Part shown: in pieces, positions 25,801-35,930 of the stretch
Layout: every line of letters starts with the position of its first letter
Numbering within the stretch: position 1 is the stretch's first letter
Source: Hydrogenophaga sp.
Lineage (GTDB): Bacteria; Pseudomonadota; Gammaproteobacteria; Burkholderiales; Burkholderiaceae_C
Length of the DNA stretch: 64,000 bases
NCBI GenBank assembly: GCA_018993155.1
Contig: JAGKSX010000099.1
Span: 1-64,000, forward strand
Direction: 5' to 3'
The notes under the pieces: model-generated
Told to the model about the DNA's origin: nothing
Seen by the model: only the letters and a program-made list of their open reading frames with translations
Databases searched by the model: none
Program-made: the position numbers and the translations under genes

Positions 25801-28194
25801 ATGACCCGAACTCCTTCCCGCGCTGCACTCCGCCTGGGCGCCTGCGCCAGCGTCGCCGCCCTCGTGGCTGCCGCGGGGCCCGCCCTGGCCCAGGCCGCTC
25901 CGGCGCCCGAGGACGGCGCGGCCGCTGCCGGCGCCGCGCCGGCCCAGGCTGCGCAGCAGGCCCGCGTCAACCGCATCTTCGTGCGTGGCAACCAGCGCAT
26001 CGATCCGTCGACGGTGCTGTCCTACCTGCCGATCCAGCCGGGCGACGTCGTTGATCCGCTGACGCTCGATGTGGCGGTGCGGACCCTCTACCGCACCGAC
26101 CTGTTCGCCGACGTGCAGATGGGCGTCCAGCCGAACGGCGACCTGATCATCGAGGTCGTCGAGAACCCGATCATCAACCAGGTGGTGTTCGAGGGGAACA
26201 GCGCGGTCCGTGAGGACAAGCTGCGCGAGGAAGTCACGCTGCAGCCGCGCGGCATCTTCACCCGCGCCCGGGTGCAGGAGGACGTGCAGAGCATCGTCGA
26301 GCTGTACCGGCTGCAGGGGCGTATCTCGGCCTCGGTCACGCCCAAGCTGGTCCAGCTCGAGCAGAACCGCGTCGATGTGGTGTTCGAGATCGACGAGGGC
26401 CCGCAGACCGGCGTCCGCCAGATCACCTTCATTGGCAACGAGGCGTTCTCGGATGGCGATCTGCGCGAGGTGATGGTCACCAAGACGTCGCGCTGGTGGC
26501 AGTTCTTCTCGTCGAACGACAACTACGACCCGAACCGGCTCGACTACGACCGCGAGCAGCTGCGGAAGTTCTACACCAACCGCGGCTACTATGATTTCCG
26601 CATCCTGTCGGCGGTGGCCGAGCTGTCGCCTGACAACGACTCCTTCGGCATCACCCTGACGGTCGAGGAGGGGGATCGCTACAACTTCGGCGAAATCACC
26701 GTCGAGACGACCAGCGATCGCCTGAACGAGGAGTTCCTCCGGGCCCTCGTGCCGATCCGCACCGGCGATCTGTACGAGAGCGACCGGATCGAGAACGCCG
26801 TAGACGCCCTGACCTTCGCCGCGGGCTCGGCCGGTTACGCCTTCGTCGAGATCAACCCGACCTATCGCGCCAATCCGGAGACGGACACGGTCGACGTGGT
26901 GTTCAACGTCACCGAGGGGGAACGCGTCTACGTCGAGCGCATCGATGTGGTGGGCAACACCCGCACGGTCGACCCGGTCATCCGGCGCGAGCTGCTGCTT
27001 GTCGAGGGCGACGCCTTCAACCGCCGCCTGATGGACCTGTCGCGCAACAATCTGCGCGCCCTCGGCTTCTTCGAGGAGGTCGAGATCGAGGAGGCGCGCG
27101 GCTCGGCGCCGGACCGCAGCGTGCTCAACGTCAACGTCACCGAGCAGCCCACCGGCGAGCTCTCGGTCGGGGCCGGCTTCAGCTCCGTCGACTCCTTCGT
27201 GGTCAATCTCGGCATCTCGGAACGGAACTTCCGCGGTCGCGGCCAGAATGTCGTGGCGCGGGTCGAGTGGGGCTCGCTGCGCCAGCAGATCGACTTCCGC
27301 TTCACCGAGCCGCGCTTCCTCGGCCGCAATCTGCGCGCCGGCTGGGACCTGTTCCACTCGCGCTACGACTTCCAGCAGGAGTCGTCGTTCGACTATCGCT
27401 CGACGGGCGGCGGTCTGCGGATCTCCTATCCGCTCAACCGCTACACCCTGTTCAGCGCCCGCTACTTCCTGCGCGATGACGAGATCATCGTTCCGCGGGG
27501 CTACTGCAACGGCCAGGGCTCGCGGGCCCTGTGCGAGCAGGTCGGGGCGTCGCTCAACTCGTCCGCCGGCTACACGGTCTTCGTTGACCAGCGGAACGAC
27601 CCGATCCGTCCGACACGCGGCTGGACCGCCAGCCTGCGGCAGGACTTCGCTGGCATCGGCGGCGACGTGAACTACGTCAAGAGCGAGGTCGAGGGCGCCT
27701 GGTATTGGGGCATCACCCCCTCGTGGGTCGTCAGCCTGCAGGGCTCGGCCGGCTACGTGGCCGGCTGGAACGGCGATGCGGTGCGCATCAACGACCGCTT
27801 CTTCAAGGGCGGCAACAGCTTCCGCGGCTTCGAGACGGCCGGCATGGGCCCGCGCGACCTCGCCACCAACGACGCCCTCGGCGGCAACTACTATGTCGTC
27901 GGTACGGCCGAGCTCACCGTCCCGAACGGACTTCCCGAACAGTACGGCATCCGCACCTCGCTGTTCGCGGATGTCGGCACGCTCGGCCGGCTCGACGACC
28001 GCTATACGGTGAACAGCAACGGGGTCCGCGACGCCAACATCGTCGATGACCCCTCGCTGCGGGCCTCCGCCGGCGTCAGCATCCACTGGCGTTCGCCGAT
28101 GGGCCCGATCCGCTTCGACCTCAGCAAGATCCTGTCGAGCGAAGACTACGACGAGTCGGAAACCTTCCGCTTCTCGACCTCGACCCAGTTCTAA
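25801..28194 (+). CDS. bamA: Outer-membrane protein assembly factor BamA
   Basis: 797 residues from ATG 25801. A signal peptide (MTRTPSRAALRLGAC then an Ala-rich core ending PALAQA) is followed by five POTRA domains (about residues 60-440; the first begins RVNRIFVRGNQRI). A 16-strand beta-barrel follows, ending in a phenylalanine. The barrel motif GGNSFRGFE is the conserved lid-lock loop. BamA inserts beta-barrel proteins into the outer membrane. Upstream in-frame TTG 25768 and ATG 25789 are possible, but 25801 gives the best signal sequence. Confidence 0.95.
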   Translation: MTRTPSRAALRLGACASVAALVAAAGPALAQAAPAPEDGAAAAGAAPAQAAQQARVNRIFVRGNQRIDPSTVLSYLPIQPGDVVDPLTLDVAVRTLYRTDLFADVQMGVQPNGDLIIEVVENPIINQVVFEGNSAVREDKLREEVTLQPRGIFTRARVQEDVQSIVELYRLQGRISASVTPKLVQLEQNRVDVVFEIDEGPQTGVRQITFIGNEAFSDGDLREVMVTKTSRWWQFFSSNDNYDPNRLDYDREQLRKFYTNRGYYDFRILSAVAELSPDNDSFGITLTVEEGDRYNFGEITVETTSDRLNEEFLRALVPIRTGDLYESDRIENAVDALTFAAGSAGYAFVEINPTYRANPETDTVDVVFNVTEGERVYVERIDVVGNTRTVDPVIRRELLLVEGDAFNRRLMDLSRNNLRALGFFEEVEIEEARGSAPDRSVLNVNVTEQPTGELSVGAGFSSVDSFVVNLGISERNFRGRGQNVVARVEWGSLRQQIDFRFTEPRFLGRNLRAGWDLFHSRYDFQQESSFDYRSTGGGLRISYPLNRYTLFSARYFLRDDEIIVPRGYCNGQGSRALCEQVGASLNSSAGYTVFVDQRNDPIRPTRGWTASLRQDFAGIGGDVNYVKSEVEGAWYWGITPSWVVSLQGSAGYVAGWNGDAVRINDRFFKGGNSFRGFETAGMGPRDLATNDALGGNYYVVGTAELTVPNGLPEQYGIRTSLFADVGTLGRLDDRYTVNSNGVRDANIVDDPSLRASAGVSIHWRSPMGPIRFDLSKILSSEDYDESETFRFSTSTQF

Positions 28195-28221
28195 GGGAAC
28201 CGGCCACGCCGGACATGTAAC

Positions 28222-28812
28222 ATGAAGACGACCCTCGCCATCGCCCTCGCGGCGCTCACCACCCTCGCCGCCGGGGCGGCCTCGGCCCAGACCGCCGGGC
28301 CCGCCAACCCCGGCCCGGTGATCCCGGGCGTGTGCGTCTATCACAACGAGCGGGTCATCGCGCAGTCGACCGCAGGCCAGGCGCTGAACAGCGGCATGCA
28401 GCGGCTGTTCGAGGAGGTGCGCGGGGAGCTTCAGCCTTACGCCGCCTCGATCGAAACCGAGGCCCAGACCCTCGCCCAGGGCCAGGCCACCATTCCGGCT
28501 GCCGAAATGCAGCAGCGCCGTCAGGCCCTGCAGCAGCGCCTTCAGGAAGCCCAGCAGCTGGAGCAGCAGCGCGACGCCGAGCTGCGCTACACTCGTGCGG
28601 TGCAGCTGCAGGCCATCGCCCAGGCCGTCGATCCGATCATCGTCGCCGTCTACCAGGAGCGCGGCTGCGGCCTGCTGCTGGATCGCGAGAGCGTCTATGT
28701 CATGAACCCGGCGATGGATATCTCCGAGCTCGTGATCCAGCGCCTGAACGCGGCCCTGCCGACGCTGAGCTTCAATCGTCTGGCGGTCCCGGCCGAGCTC
28801 CAGGGCCAGTAA
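28222..28812 (+). CDS. skp: Skp/OmpH family periplasmic chaperone
   Basis: 196 residues. The N-terminus MKTTLAIALAALTTLAAGAA ending SAQ is a clear signal peptide. Residues about 60-130 are a Gln/Ala/Arg-rich coiled coil (the tentacle arms), and the C-terminal part returns to beta structure. Skp holds unfolded outer-membrane proteins in the periplasm and hands them to BamA. It sits between bamA and lpxD, the classical order. Confidence 0.9.
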   Translation: MKTTLAIALAALTTLAAGAASAQTAGPANPGPVIPGVCVYHNERVIAQSTAGQALNSGMQRLFEEVRGELQPYAASIETEAQTLAQGQATIPAAEMQQRRQALQQRLQEAQQLEQQRDAELRYTRAVQLQAIAQAVDPIIVAVYQERGCGLLLDRESVYVMNPAMDISELVIQRLNAALPTLSFNRLAVPAELQGQ

Positions 28813-28819
28813 GGCGCTC

Positions 28820-29839
28820 GTGCCCGACCGGCGGTTCTTCGCGCAGGCCCAGCCCCTGACGGTCGCCGTGGCGGCGGCCGACTGGGGCGAGGTGGTGCGG
28901 GGCGGCGAAGCCTTGCTCACCGGGGTTGCGCCGCTCGATGCGGCCGGGCCGGGCGACCTCGCCTTCCTGTCCGACAGACGACTCGCGCCACGGCTTGAGG
29001 TCACGGGCGCGGGGGCCGTGGTGGTCGCCCCGGAGATGGCGGACCGAGCGCCTGCCGGGGCCGCGGTCATCGTCAGCCGCTTTCCCCAGGCGCTCTGGGC
29101 GCGGACCGCCGGACGGCTGTTCCAGCCGCTGCCGGCGCTCGAAGCCGCGCGGCTGGAAGAGGTCTGTGAGGACGACAGCGTGCGCATCGCGCCGGGCGTC
29201 TTCCTGGGCCAGGGCGCCCGGATTGGCCGTGGCAGCGTGGTCGGCCCGGGCGCTGTCATCGGCCCTGGCGTGCAGATCGGACGCGACGCCCGCATCGGCG
29301 CCCACGCCAGCCTGTTCTGCGCCCTCATCGGCGACCGGGTGACCCTCCTGTCCGGCGCGCGGATCGGCGAGGCCGGCTTTGGCGCCGCGCCGTCGCCGGC
29401 CGGGCCCATGGACGTCCCGCAGTTGGGGCGCGTCGTCCTGCAGGATCACGTCACCGTCGGGGCCAACACCTGCATCGACCGCGGGGCCTATGATGACACC
29501 GTCATCGGCGAGGGCACCAAGATCGATAACATGGTCCAGATCGGCCATAACTGCCGCATTGGCCGCTTCTGCCTGATGGCTGCGCATACCGGCATCTCCG
29601 GCTCAGTGACCGTCGGCGACGGCGTCATGTTCGGCGGCCGGGCCGGGGTTGGCGATCACATCACCATCGGCGCCGGCGCCCGGATCGCGGCTGGGGCCGG
29701 GGTGCTCGCGGACGTTCCGGCCGGCGAGACCTGGTCCGGCTATCCGGCCAAGCCCCTGCGACAATCCTTGCGTGAAGCCGTGTGGCTGGCCAAACAGGCG
29801 CAAGGAAAGACTCGCAGCGGGACCGAAGGGCATGGCTGA
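28820..29839 (+). CDS. lpxD: UDP-3-O-acylglucosamine N-acyltransferase
   Basis: 339 residues. Third step of lipid A synthesis. The N-terminal uridine-binding domain (residues 1-110, with GDLAFLSD) precedes a left-handed beta-helix of hexapeptide repeats from about residue 130 (IGRGSVVGPGAVIGPGVQIG). NMVQIGHNCRIG carries the catalytic histidine. The start is GTG at 28820, seven bases after skp's stop. The end overlaps fabZ by eight bases. Confidence 0.95.
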   Translation: MPDRRFFAQAQPLTVAVAAADWGEVVRGGEALLTGVAPLDAAGPGDLAFLSDRRLAPRLEVTGAGAVVVAPEMADRAPAGAAVIVSRFPQALWARTAGRLFQPLPALEAARLEEVCEDDSVRIAPGVFLGQGARIGRGSVVGPGAVIGPGVQIGRDARIGAHASLFCALIGDRVTLLSGARIGEAGFGAAPSPAGPMDVPQLGRVVLQDHVTVGANTCIDRGAYDDTVIGEGTKIDNMVQIGHNCRIGRFCLMAAHTGISGSVTVGDGVMFGGRAGVGDHITIGAGARIAAGAGVLADVPAGETWSGYPAKPLRQSLREAVWLAKQAQGKTRSGTEGHG

Positions 29840-30299
29840 GGACACGGGCAGGATCGACTACGCCGAGGTGATGCGGCGGCTGCCGCACCGGTATCCGTTC
29901 CTGCTGGTCGACCGGGCCGAGGACTTCGTGCCGGCCACCTCGATCACCGGCATCAAGAACGTCACCCACAACGAGCCCTTCTTCCCGGGGCACTTCCCGA
30001 TCGATCCGGTCATGCCGGGCGTGCTGATCGTCGAGGCGATGGCCCAGACGGGGGCGCTGCTGATGTCCAAGACGCTGGACGTCTCGGTCGAGGGCAAGGT
30101 GATCATGTTCATGTCCATCGACGGCGTGCGCTTCCGCAAGCCGGCGCGGCCGGGCGACCAGCTGCGCATGGAAGTGAAGGTCATCAAGGCGCGCGGCGAC
30201 GCCTTCAAGTTCCGCGGCGAGACCTTCATCGACGGCAAGCTGGCGGCCGAGGCCGAGTTCATGGCCATGGCCGTGACCGTCGAGGCCCCGGTGAGCTGA
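29832..30299 (+). CDS. fabZ: 3-hydroxyacyl-ACP dehydratase FabZ
   Basis: 155 residues, hotdog fold. Catalytic His54 in FFPGHFP and Glu68 in VLIVEAMAQ are in place, preceded by LPHRYPFLLVDR. It dehydrates 3-hydroxyacyl-ACP, competing with LpxA and LpxD for the same acyl chains, so clustering with them balances phospholipid and lipid A. ATG at 29832 lies within the end of lpxD; lpxA begins two bases after its stop. Confidence 0.96.
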   Translation: MAEDTGRIDYAEVMRRLPHRYPFLLVDRAEDFVPATSITGIKNVTHNEPFFPGHFPIDPVMPGVLIVEAMAQTGALLMSKTLDVSVEGKVIMFMSIDGVRFRKPARPGDQLRMEVKVIKARGDAFKFRGETFIDGKLAAEAEFMAMAVTVEAPVS

Positions 30300-30301
30300 C
30301 C

Positions 30302-31087
30302 ATGGCCATCCACCCCAGCGCCCAGGTCGACGCCCGAGCCGAGCTGGCCCCCGACGTCGAGATCGGTCCCTGGTGTATCGTCGGCCCCGGCGTACAGCTG
30401 GCCGCTGGCGTGCATCTGGTCAGCCATGTGGTCGTGCAGCAGGACACCTCGGTTGGCCCCGGGACCGTGATCCACCCGTTCGCGGTGATTGGCGGCGACC
30501 CGCAACACAACGGCTACAAGGGCGAGCCGGTCCGGCTTGAGGTCGGCGCCAACAACGTCATCCGAGAGCACGCCACCTTCAACCGCGGGACGCCCCAGGG
30601 CAGCGGCGTGACCCGCGTGGGCTCGAACAGCCTGTTCATGACCGGGGCTCATGTCGGCCATGACGCGGTCGTCGGCGACCATGTCGTCATGGCGAACAAC
30701 GCCACGCTCGGGGGCCACGCCCGGGTCGGCGACCGGGTCTTCCTCGGCGGCCTGTGCGCCGTGCACCAGAACGGCCGGGTGGGGCAGGGCGCCATCGTCG
30801 GCGGTCTGGCCGCCGTGACCCGCGACGTGATCCCCTACGGCTCGGCCTGGGGCAATCACGCGCGCCTGCACGGGCTCAACCTCGTCGGCCTGAAGCGCAA
30901 GGGTTACGGCAAGGACGCCATCCGGCGGCTGCTGGCGGCCTACCGCGACCTGTTCGAGGGCGAGGGCGTCTTCGCCGATCGCATCGACCGTACGGCCGAG
31001 GCCTATGGCGACCTGCCGGAGATCGGCGAGATCATCGCCTTCATCCGTGAGGACGCGCGCCGGCCGCTGTGCCTTCCGGGCGAATGA
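30302..31087 (+). CDS. lpxA: UDP-N-acetylglucosamine O-acyltransferase
   Basis: 261 residues. First acylation of lipid A synthesis in the cytosol. The left-handed beta-helix starts at residue 1 (IHPSAQVDARAELAPDVEIG) with about ten coils; the catalytic histidine is in MTGAHVGHDAVVGD. A helical C-terminal domain carries KRKGYGKDAIRRL. ATG at 30302 follows fabZ by two bases; its TGA overlaps the lpxI ATG. Confidence 0.96.
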   Translation: MAIHPSAQVDARAELAPDVEIGPWCIVGPGVQLAAGVHLVSHVVVQQDTSVGPGTVIHPFAVIGGDPQHNGYKGEPVRLEVGANNVIREHATFNRGTPQGSGVTRVGSNSLFMTGAHVGHDAVVGDHVVMANNATLGGHARVGDRVFLGGLCAVHQNGRVGQGAIVGGLAAVTRDVIPYGSAWGNHARLHGLNLVGLKRKGYGKDAIRRLLAAYRDLFEGEGVFADRIDRTAEAYGDLPEIGEIIAFIREDARRPLCLPGE

Positions 31088-31926
31088 GCGCGCCTGCGCC
31101 CCGGCTGGGTCTGATCGCCGGCGGGGGCGACCTGCCGCTGCGCATCGCGGCCCGCTGCGATGAGGAAGGCCGCGGTCTGTTCGTGATCCGCCTGAAGGGC
31201 TTCGCCGACCCGCACCTCGCCCGCTGGCCGGGCGTCGATCTGGGCATGGCCGAGATCGGGGCGATCCTCGCGGCGCTGAAACGTGAGGGCTGCGGCGTTG
31301 TCTGTTTTGCCGGCATCGTCGCCCGCCCGGATTTCCGCAGCCTGAAGCCCGACCTGAAGGGCGCCGCCCTGCTGCCGGGCATCATCGCCGCCGCGACGAG
31401 GGGCGACGACGCCCTGCTGCGCAAGATCCTGTCGATCTTCGAGGCCGAGGGCTACGCCATCGCCGGGGCGGATGACCTGCTCGGCGGCGAGACCCTGCCT
31501 GCCGGGGCCCTCGGTCGGGTCACGCCGACGCCGGACCAGCTTTCCGATCTCAGGAAGGCGCTCCATGTCGCGGAAAAAGCCGGAGAACTTGATATCGGGC
31601 AGGGAGCCGTCGTGGTCGACGGCCTCGTTCTGGCGGTCGAGGCCCAGGAGGGCACCGACGCCATGCTGCAGCGGACGGCGGGGCTCCCTGCCGACCTGCG
31701 GGGAACCGCGGCTGCGCGCAAGGGCGCGCTCGGCAAGGCGCCCAAGCCGATCCAGGACCTGCGCGTCGACATGCCGGTGATGGGGGTGCGCACCGTGGAA
31801 CTGGCCGCCGCCGCTGGCCTGGCGGGCGTGGGGGGGGTCGCCGGCCACCTGATTCTGATCGACCGCGCCGGGATGATTGCGGCGGCCGACCGCCTCGGGC
31901 TGTTCGTCTGGGGCGAAGCGCGATGA
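31084..31926 (+). CDS. lpxI: UDP-2,3-diacylglucosamine pyrophosphatase LpxI
   Basis: 280 residues (former DUF1009). LpxI hydrolyses UDP-diacylglucosamine to lipid X and replaces LpxH in Alphaproteobacteria; Caulobacter LpxI is the founding member. Landmarks: GLIAGGGDLPLRIA at the start, MAEIGAILAALKREGC, VVVDGLVLAVEAQEGTD and KAPKPIQDLRVDMPVMG. ATG at 31084 overlaps the lpxA stop and its own stop overlaps lpxB. Its presence rather than lpxH supports an alphaproteobacterial left segment. Confidence 0.94.
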   Translation: MSAPAPRLGLIAGGGDLPLRIAARCDEEGRGLFVIRLKGFADPHLARWPGVDLGMAEIGAILAALKREGCGVVCFAGIVARPDFRSLKPDLKGAALLPGIIAAATRGDDALLRKILSIFEAEGYAIAGADDLLGGETLPAGALGRVTPTPDQLSDLRKALHVAEKAGELDIGQGAVVVDGLVLAVEAQEGTDAMLQRTAGLPADLRGTAAARKGALGKAPKPIQDLRVDMPVMGVRTVELAAAAGLAGVGGVAGHLILIDRAGMIAAADRLGLFVWGEAR

Positions 31927-33089
31927 GCGCGCCCCTGACCGTGATGCTGGTCGCGGCCGAGGCCTCGGGCGATGCGCTCGGGGCCGGGCTGGCGGCGGCG
32001 CTGAAGCGCCGTCTCGGGGGCGGCGTCCGTTTCGTCGGCGTGGGCGGCGCGCGCATGGCCGCCGAGGGGGTCGAGAGCCCGTTCGACATCGCTGAACTGT
32101 CGATCCTCGGCTGGGTCGAGGGCCTGAAGGCCTACGGCCGGGTCAAGCGGCGGGTGGCCGAGACGGCGGCGCTGGCCGCGCGCGAGAGGCCAGATGTGGT
32201 GGTGCTGATCGACAGCTGGGGCTTCACCATCCGGGTGGCCAAGGCGATCCGGGCGGCCGCGCCGCAGACGCCGCTGGTCAAGTACGTCGGGCCGCAGGTC
32301 TGGGCCTCACGGCCGGGGCGCGCGAAGACCCTGGCGAAGGCGGTGGATCATCTGCTGGCGCTCTACGCCTTCGATGCGCCGTGGTTCGAGCGCGAAGGGC
32401 TGAAGACCACGGTCGTCGGCTCCCAGGCCCTGCATGTGGACATGGACGGGGCCGATCCGGCGGCGCTTCGGCGCGAGCTGGGTCTGGCGGCGAACGCCCG
32501 GGTGCTGCTCGTCCTGCCGGGCAGTCGCCCCGCCGAGATCACGAGAATGACCCCGGTCTATGAGCAGGCCGTCGCGCGGTTGCGGGCCGGGCGTCCGGAT
32601 CTCGAGATCGTGGTCGCCGCCGCGGGACCGGTGGCCGAGAGCGTCCGCACCCGGGTCGCCGCGTGGCCGTTCCGGGTGCATCTGGTCGACGAGGACCGCA
32701 AGTACGCCGCCATGCGGCTGGCCGATGTGGCGCTGGCGACTTCGGGGACGGTGTCGACGGAGCTCGCCCTGGCCGGCGCGCCCATGGTCATCGCCTATCG
32801 CATCGGCGCGCTGAGCTACCGGATCATGAAGCGGTTCGTCACGGCGCGGCATGTGACCCTGTTCAACATCGCCGCCGACCGCCGCATCGCCCCCGAGTTC
32901 ATCCAGGACGCGGCGACGCCCGAGGCCCTCGCGGCCGCTGTCGCCCGGCTGCTGGACGATCCGGCCGTCGCCGCGCAGCAGGCGCAGGACCAGACGGAGG
33001 CCCTGTCGCTCATGGGCCGCGGCGGGGCCGATCCGTCCGAGCTGGCCGCCGACGCCGTGCTGGATGTGCTGGCCGCGCGCCGCGGTTGA
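31923..33089 (+). CDS. lpxB: Lipid-A-disaccharide synthase
   Basis: 388 residues. GT-B type glycosyltransferase joining lipid X to UDP-diacylglucosamine. The N-terminal LVAAEASGDALGAGL, the region GVGGARMAAEGVES, KYVGPQVWASRPGR, and the C-terminal ATSGTVSTELALAGAPMVIAYR are family motifs. ATG at 31923 overlaps lpxI (ATGA). Last gene of the lipid A operon; the cspA promoter begins ten bases after its stop. Confidence 0.95.
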   Translation: MSAPLTVMLVAAEASGDALGAGLAAALKRRLGGGVRFVGVGGARMAAEGVESPFDIAELSILGWVEGLKAYGRVKRRVAETAALAARERPDVVVLIDSWGFTIRVAKAIRAAAPQTPLVKYVGPQVWASRPGRAKTLAKAVDHLLALYAFDAPWFEREGLKTTVVGSQALHVDMDGADPAALRRELGLAANARVLLVLPGSRPAEITRMTPVYEQAVARLRAGRPDLEIVVAAAGPVAESVRTRVAAWPFRVHLVDEDRKYAAMRLADVALATSGTVSTELALAGAPMVIAYRIGALSYRIMKRFVTARHVTLFNIAADRRIAPEFIQDAATPEALAAAVARLLDDPAVAAQQAQDQTEALSLMGRGGADPSELAADAVLDVLAARRG

Positions 33090-33098
33090 AGGCAGCGT

Positions 33099-33127
33099 TT
33101 GCTTTCCGGGGCCGACCCGCCTATAGG
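33099..33127 (+). promoter_or_regulatory. Promoter of the cold-shock gene
   Basis: TTGCTT (33099-33104), a 17-base spacer, then TATAGG (33122-33127). The start near 33134 gives a ~120-base untranslated leader (33134-33255), a length usual for csp mRNAs whose leader folding responds to temperature. Confidence 0.65.
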
Positions 33128-33255
33128 GGCCACGTCGATCTCTGTGCGTAACGCCCCGTTCTCTCTGCGCACGCACGAGTTTTCCGGCCGATCCATTCAG
33201 AACCGACACGTCGTCCGGGGTCGTCCCGGCGGCGAACGCCATGTGGAGATCTGAA

Positions 33256-33471
33256 ATGGCGACTGGAATCGTTAAGTGGTTCAACCCGACCAAGGGCTAC
33301 GGCTTCATCCAGCCGGAAGACGGCGGCAAGGACGTGTTCGTCCACATCACCGCCCTCGAGGCCGTTGGCCTGCGCAGCCTGAATGAAAACCAGCGCGTGT
33401 CGTACGAGCTGGAGCGCGACCGTCGCACCGGCAAGGAATCGGCCGGTAAGCTGGTCGTCGAAGGCGCCTGA
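33256..33471 (+). CDS. cspA: Cold-shock domain protein
   Basis: 71 residues, a single cold-shock OB fold that melts RNA structure. RNP1 KGYGFIQP is near residues 15-22 and RNP2 VFVHIT near 30-35; the start [14 protein letters not shown] is typical. GGAG seven bases before ATG 33256 fixes the start. It has its own promoter and terminator, so it is monocistronic. Sequence details ([20 protein letters not shown]) are of alphaproteobacterial type. Confidence 0.93.
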   Translation: MATGIVKWFNPTKGYGFIQPEDGGKDVFVHITALEAVGLRSLNENQRVSYELERDRRTGKESAGKLVVEGA

Positions 33472-33507
33472 CGCGCCCGAGACGCTTCGGTGCAAGCCGG
33501 ACATGAA

Positions 33508-33538
33508 AACGCCGGGGTCGTGGACCCCGGCGTTTTTT
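33508..33538 (+). terminator. Rho-independent terminator of the cold-shock gene
   Basis: A 12-bp stem (AACGCCGGGGTC and GACCCCGGCGTT) with a GTG loop, merging into a run of six T. Four A residues on the left side could also let it act weakly for the convergent gltA. Confidence 0.85.
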
Positions 33539-33559
33539 GTTGGGCCTGAGGCGGACGGC

Positions 33560-34854
<1,295 letters not shown>

Positions 34855-34858
<4 letters not shown>

Positions 34859-35166
34859 GCAGGTTCCTCGGATGATGAGAGAGGTCGCAGGCCGCGCAGC
34901 AGTGCAAGCACTTGCGTCACGTCCGCGCGTTCGAGATCGCCTTGGAGGGGCTTTCGACCGAGCAGCAGATCCAGCAGGTCGTTGTCGGACAAGTCCATCA
35001 AGAGCCCGAGTGCATCGGCTTGGCGCACGGTTAAGCCAGATTCGTGCCTGGCGAAGAATCGCTCGATGAACAGATCGTTCTCGAGCAGGCCACGACGACA
35101 CCGCCAGCGCAGCTTGCTCAGCGCGCGCTCGTCCAGCAAGGCATCCTGCAGGGGGGTGTCGGTCAT
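34855..35166 (-). CDS. sdhE: FAD assembly factor SdhE
   Basis: 103 residues, slightly longer than E. coli SdhE. It attaches FAD covalently to SdhA. The hallmark RGxxE appears as [15 protein letters not shown], preceded by [21 protein letters not shown] follows. ATG at 35166 is 19 bases after sdhB, and its stop overlaps gltA's start by four bases. Order sdhB-sdhE-gltA is the Burkholderiales arrangement. Confidence 0.92.
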
Positions 35167-35185
35167 GGGGTTCGGGGGTGGGCAC

Positions 35186-35890
35186 TCAGACCGAGCGCAG
35201 CACCATCATTTCCTTGATCTTGCCGATGGCCTTCGTGGGGTTCAGGCCCTTGGGGCAGACGTCCACGCAGTTCATGATGGTGTGGCAGCGGAACAGGCGG
35301 TACGGGTCTTCCAGGTTGTCCAGGCGCTCGCTGGTGGCCTGGTCGCGGCTGTCGGCGATGAAGCGGTAGGCCTGCAGCAGGCCCGCGGGGCCGACGAACT
35401 TGTCCGGGTTCCACCAGAAGCTCGGGCAGCTGGTGGAGCAGCTGGCGCACAGGATGCACTCGTACAGGCCGTTGAGCTCTTCGCGCTCTTCGGGGCTCTG
35501 CAGGCGCTCCTTCTCGGGCGCCACGGTTTCGTTGATCAGGTAGGGCTTGATGCTGTTGTACTGCTTGAAGAACAGCGTCATGTCCACGATCAGGTCGCGC
35601 ACCACCGGCAGGCCGGGCAGCGGCTTGAGCACGATGTCGCCCTTGAGCGTGTTCATGTTGGTCAGGCAGGCCAGACCGTTCTTGCCGTTGATGTTCATGG
35701 CGTCCGAGCCGCACACGCCTTCGCGGCACGAGCGGCGGAACGAGATGGAGGGGTCCACCGCCTTGAGCTTCATCAGGGCGTCAAGCAGCATGCGCTCGTG
35801 GCCATCGAGTTCGACCTCGATGCTCTGCATGTAGGGCTTGGCGTCCTTGTCCGGGTCGTAGCGGTAGATCTTGAAGGTGCGTTTTGCCAT
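35186..35890 (-). CDS. sdhB: Succinate dehydrogenase iron-sulfur subunit
   Basis: 234 residues. Carries electrons from SdhA to ubiquinone through three clusters. CREGVCGSDAMNING holds the [2Fe-2S] ligands; CILCASCSTSCP and CHTIMNCVDVCPKGLNP hold the [4Fe-4S] and [3Fe-4S] ligands. FKIYRYDPDKDAKPYMQ at the N-terminus is the plant-type ferredoxin start. Located 40 bases after sdhA and 19 before sdhE on the same strand. Confidence 0.97.
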   Translation of the reverse strand: MAKRTFKIYRYDPDKDAKPYMQSIEVELDGHERMLLDALMKLKAVDPSISFRRSCREGVCGSDAMNINGKNGLACLTNMNTLKGDIVLKPLPGLPVVRDLIVDMTLFFKQYNSIKPYLINETVAPEKERLQSPEEREELNGLYECILCASCSTSCPSFWWNPDKFVGPAGLLQAYRFIADSRDQATSERLDNLEDPYRLFRCHTIMNCVDVCPKGLNPTKAIGKIKEMMVLRSV

Positions 35891-35930
35891 GGTTTGTTCT
35901 CCGTGCGTCGTGGGTGCTGGGTGAAGGGGC

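Noticed and set aside
25666..29409. Very long open frame (~1,247 codons) opposite bamA-skp-lpxD
   Set aside because: It crosses three real genes in antisense and has no recognisable motif. Its length is a GC artefact.
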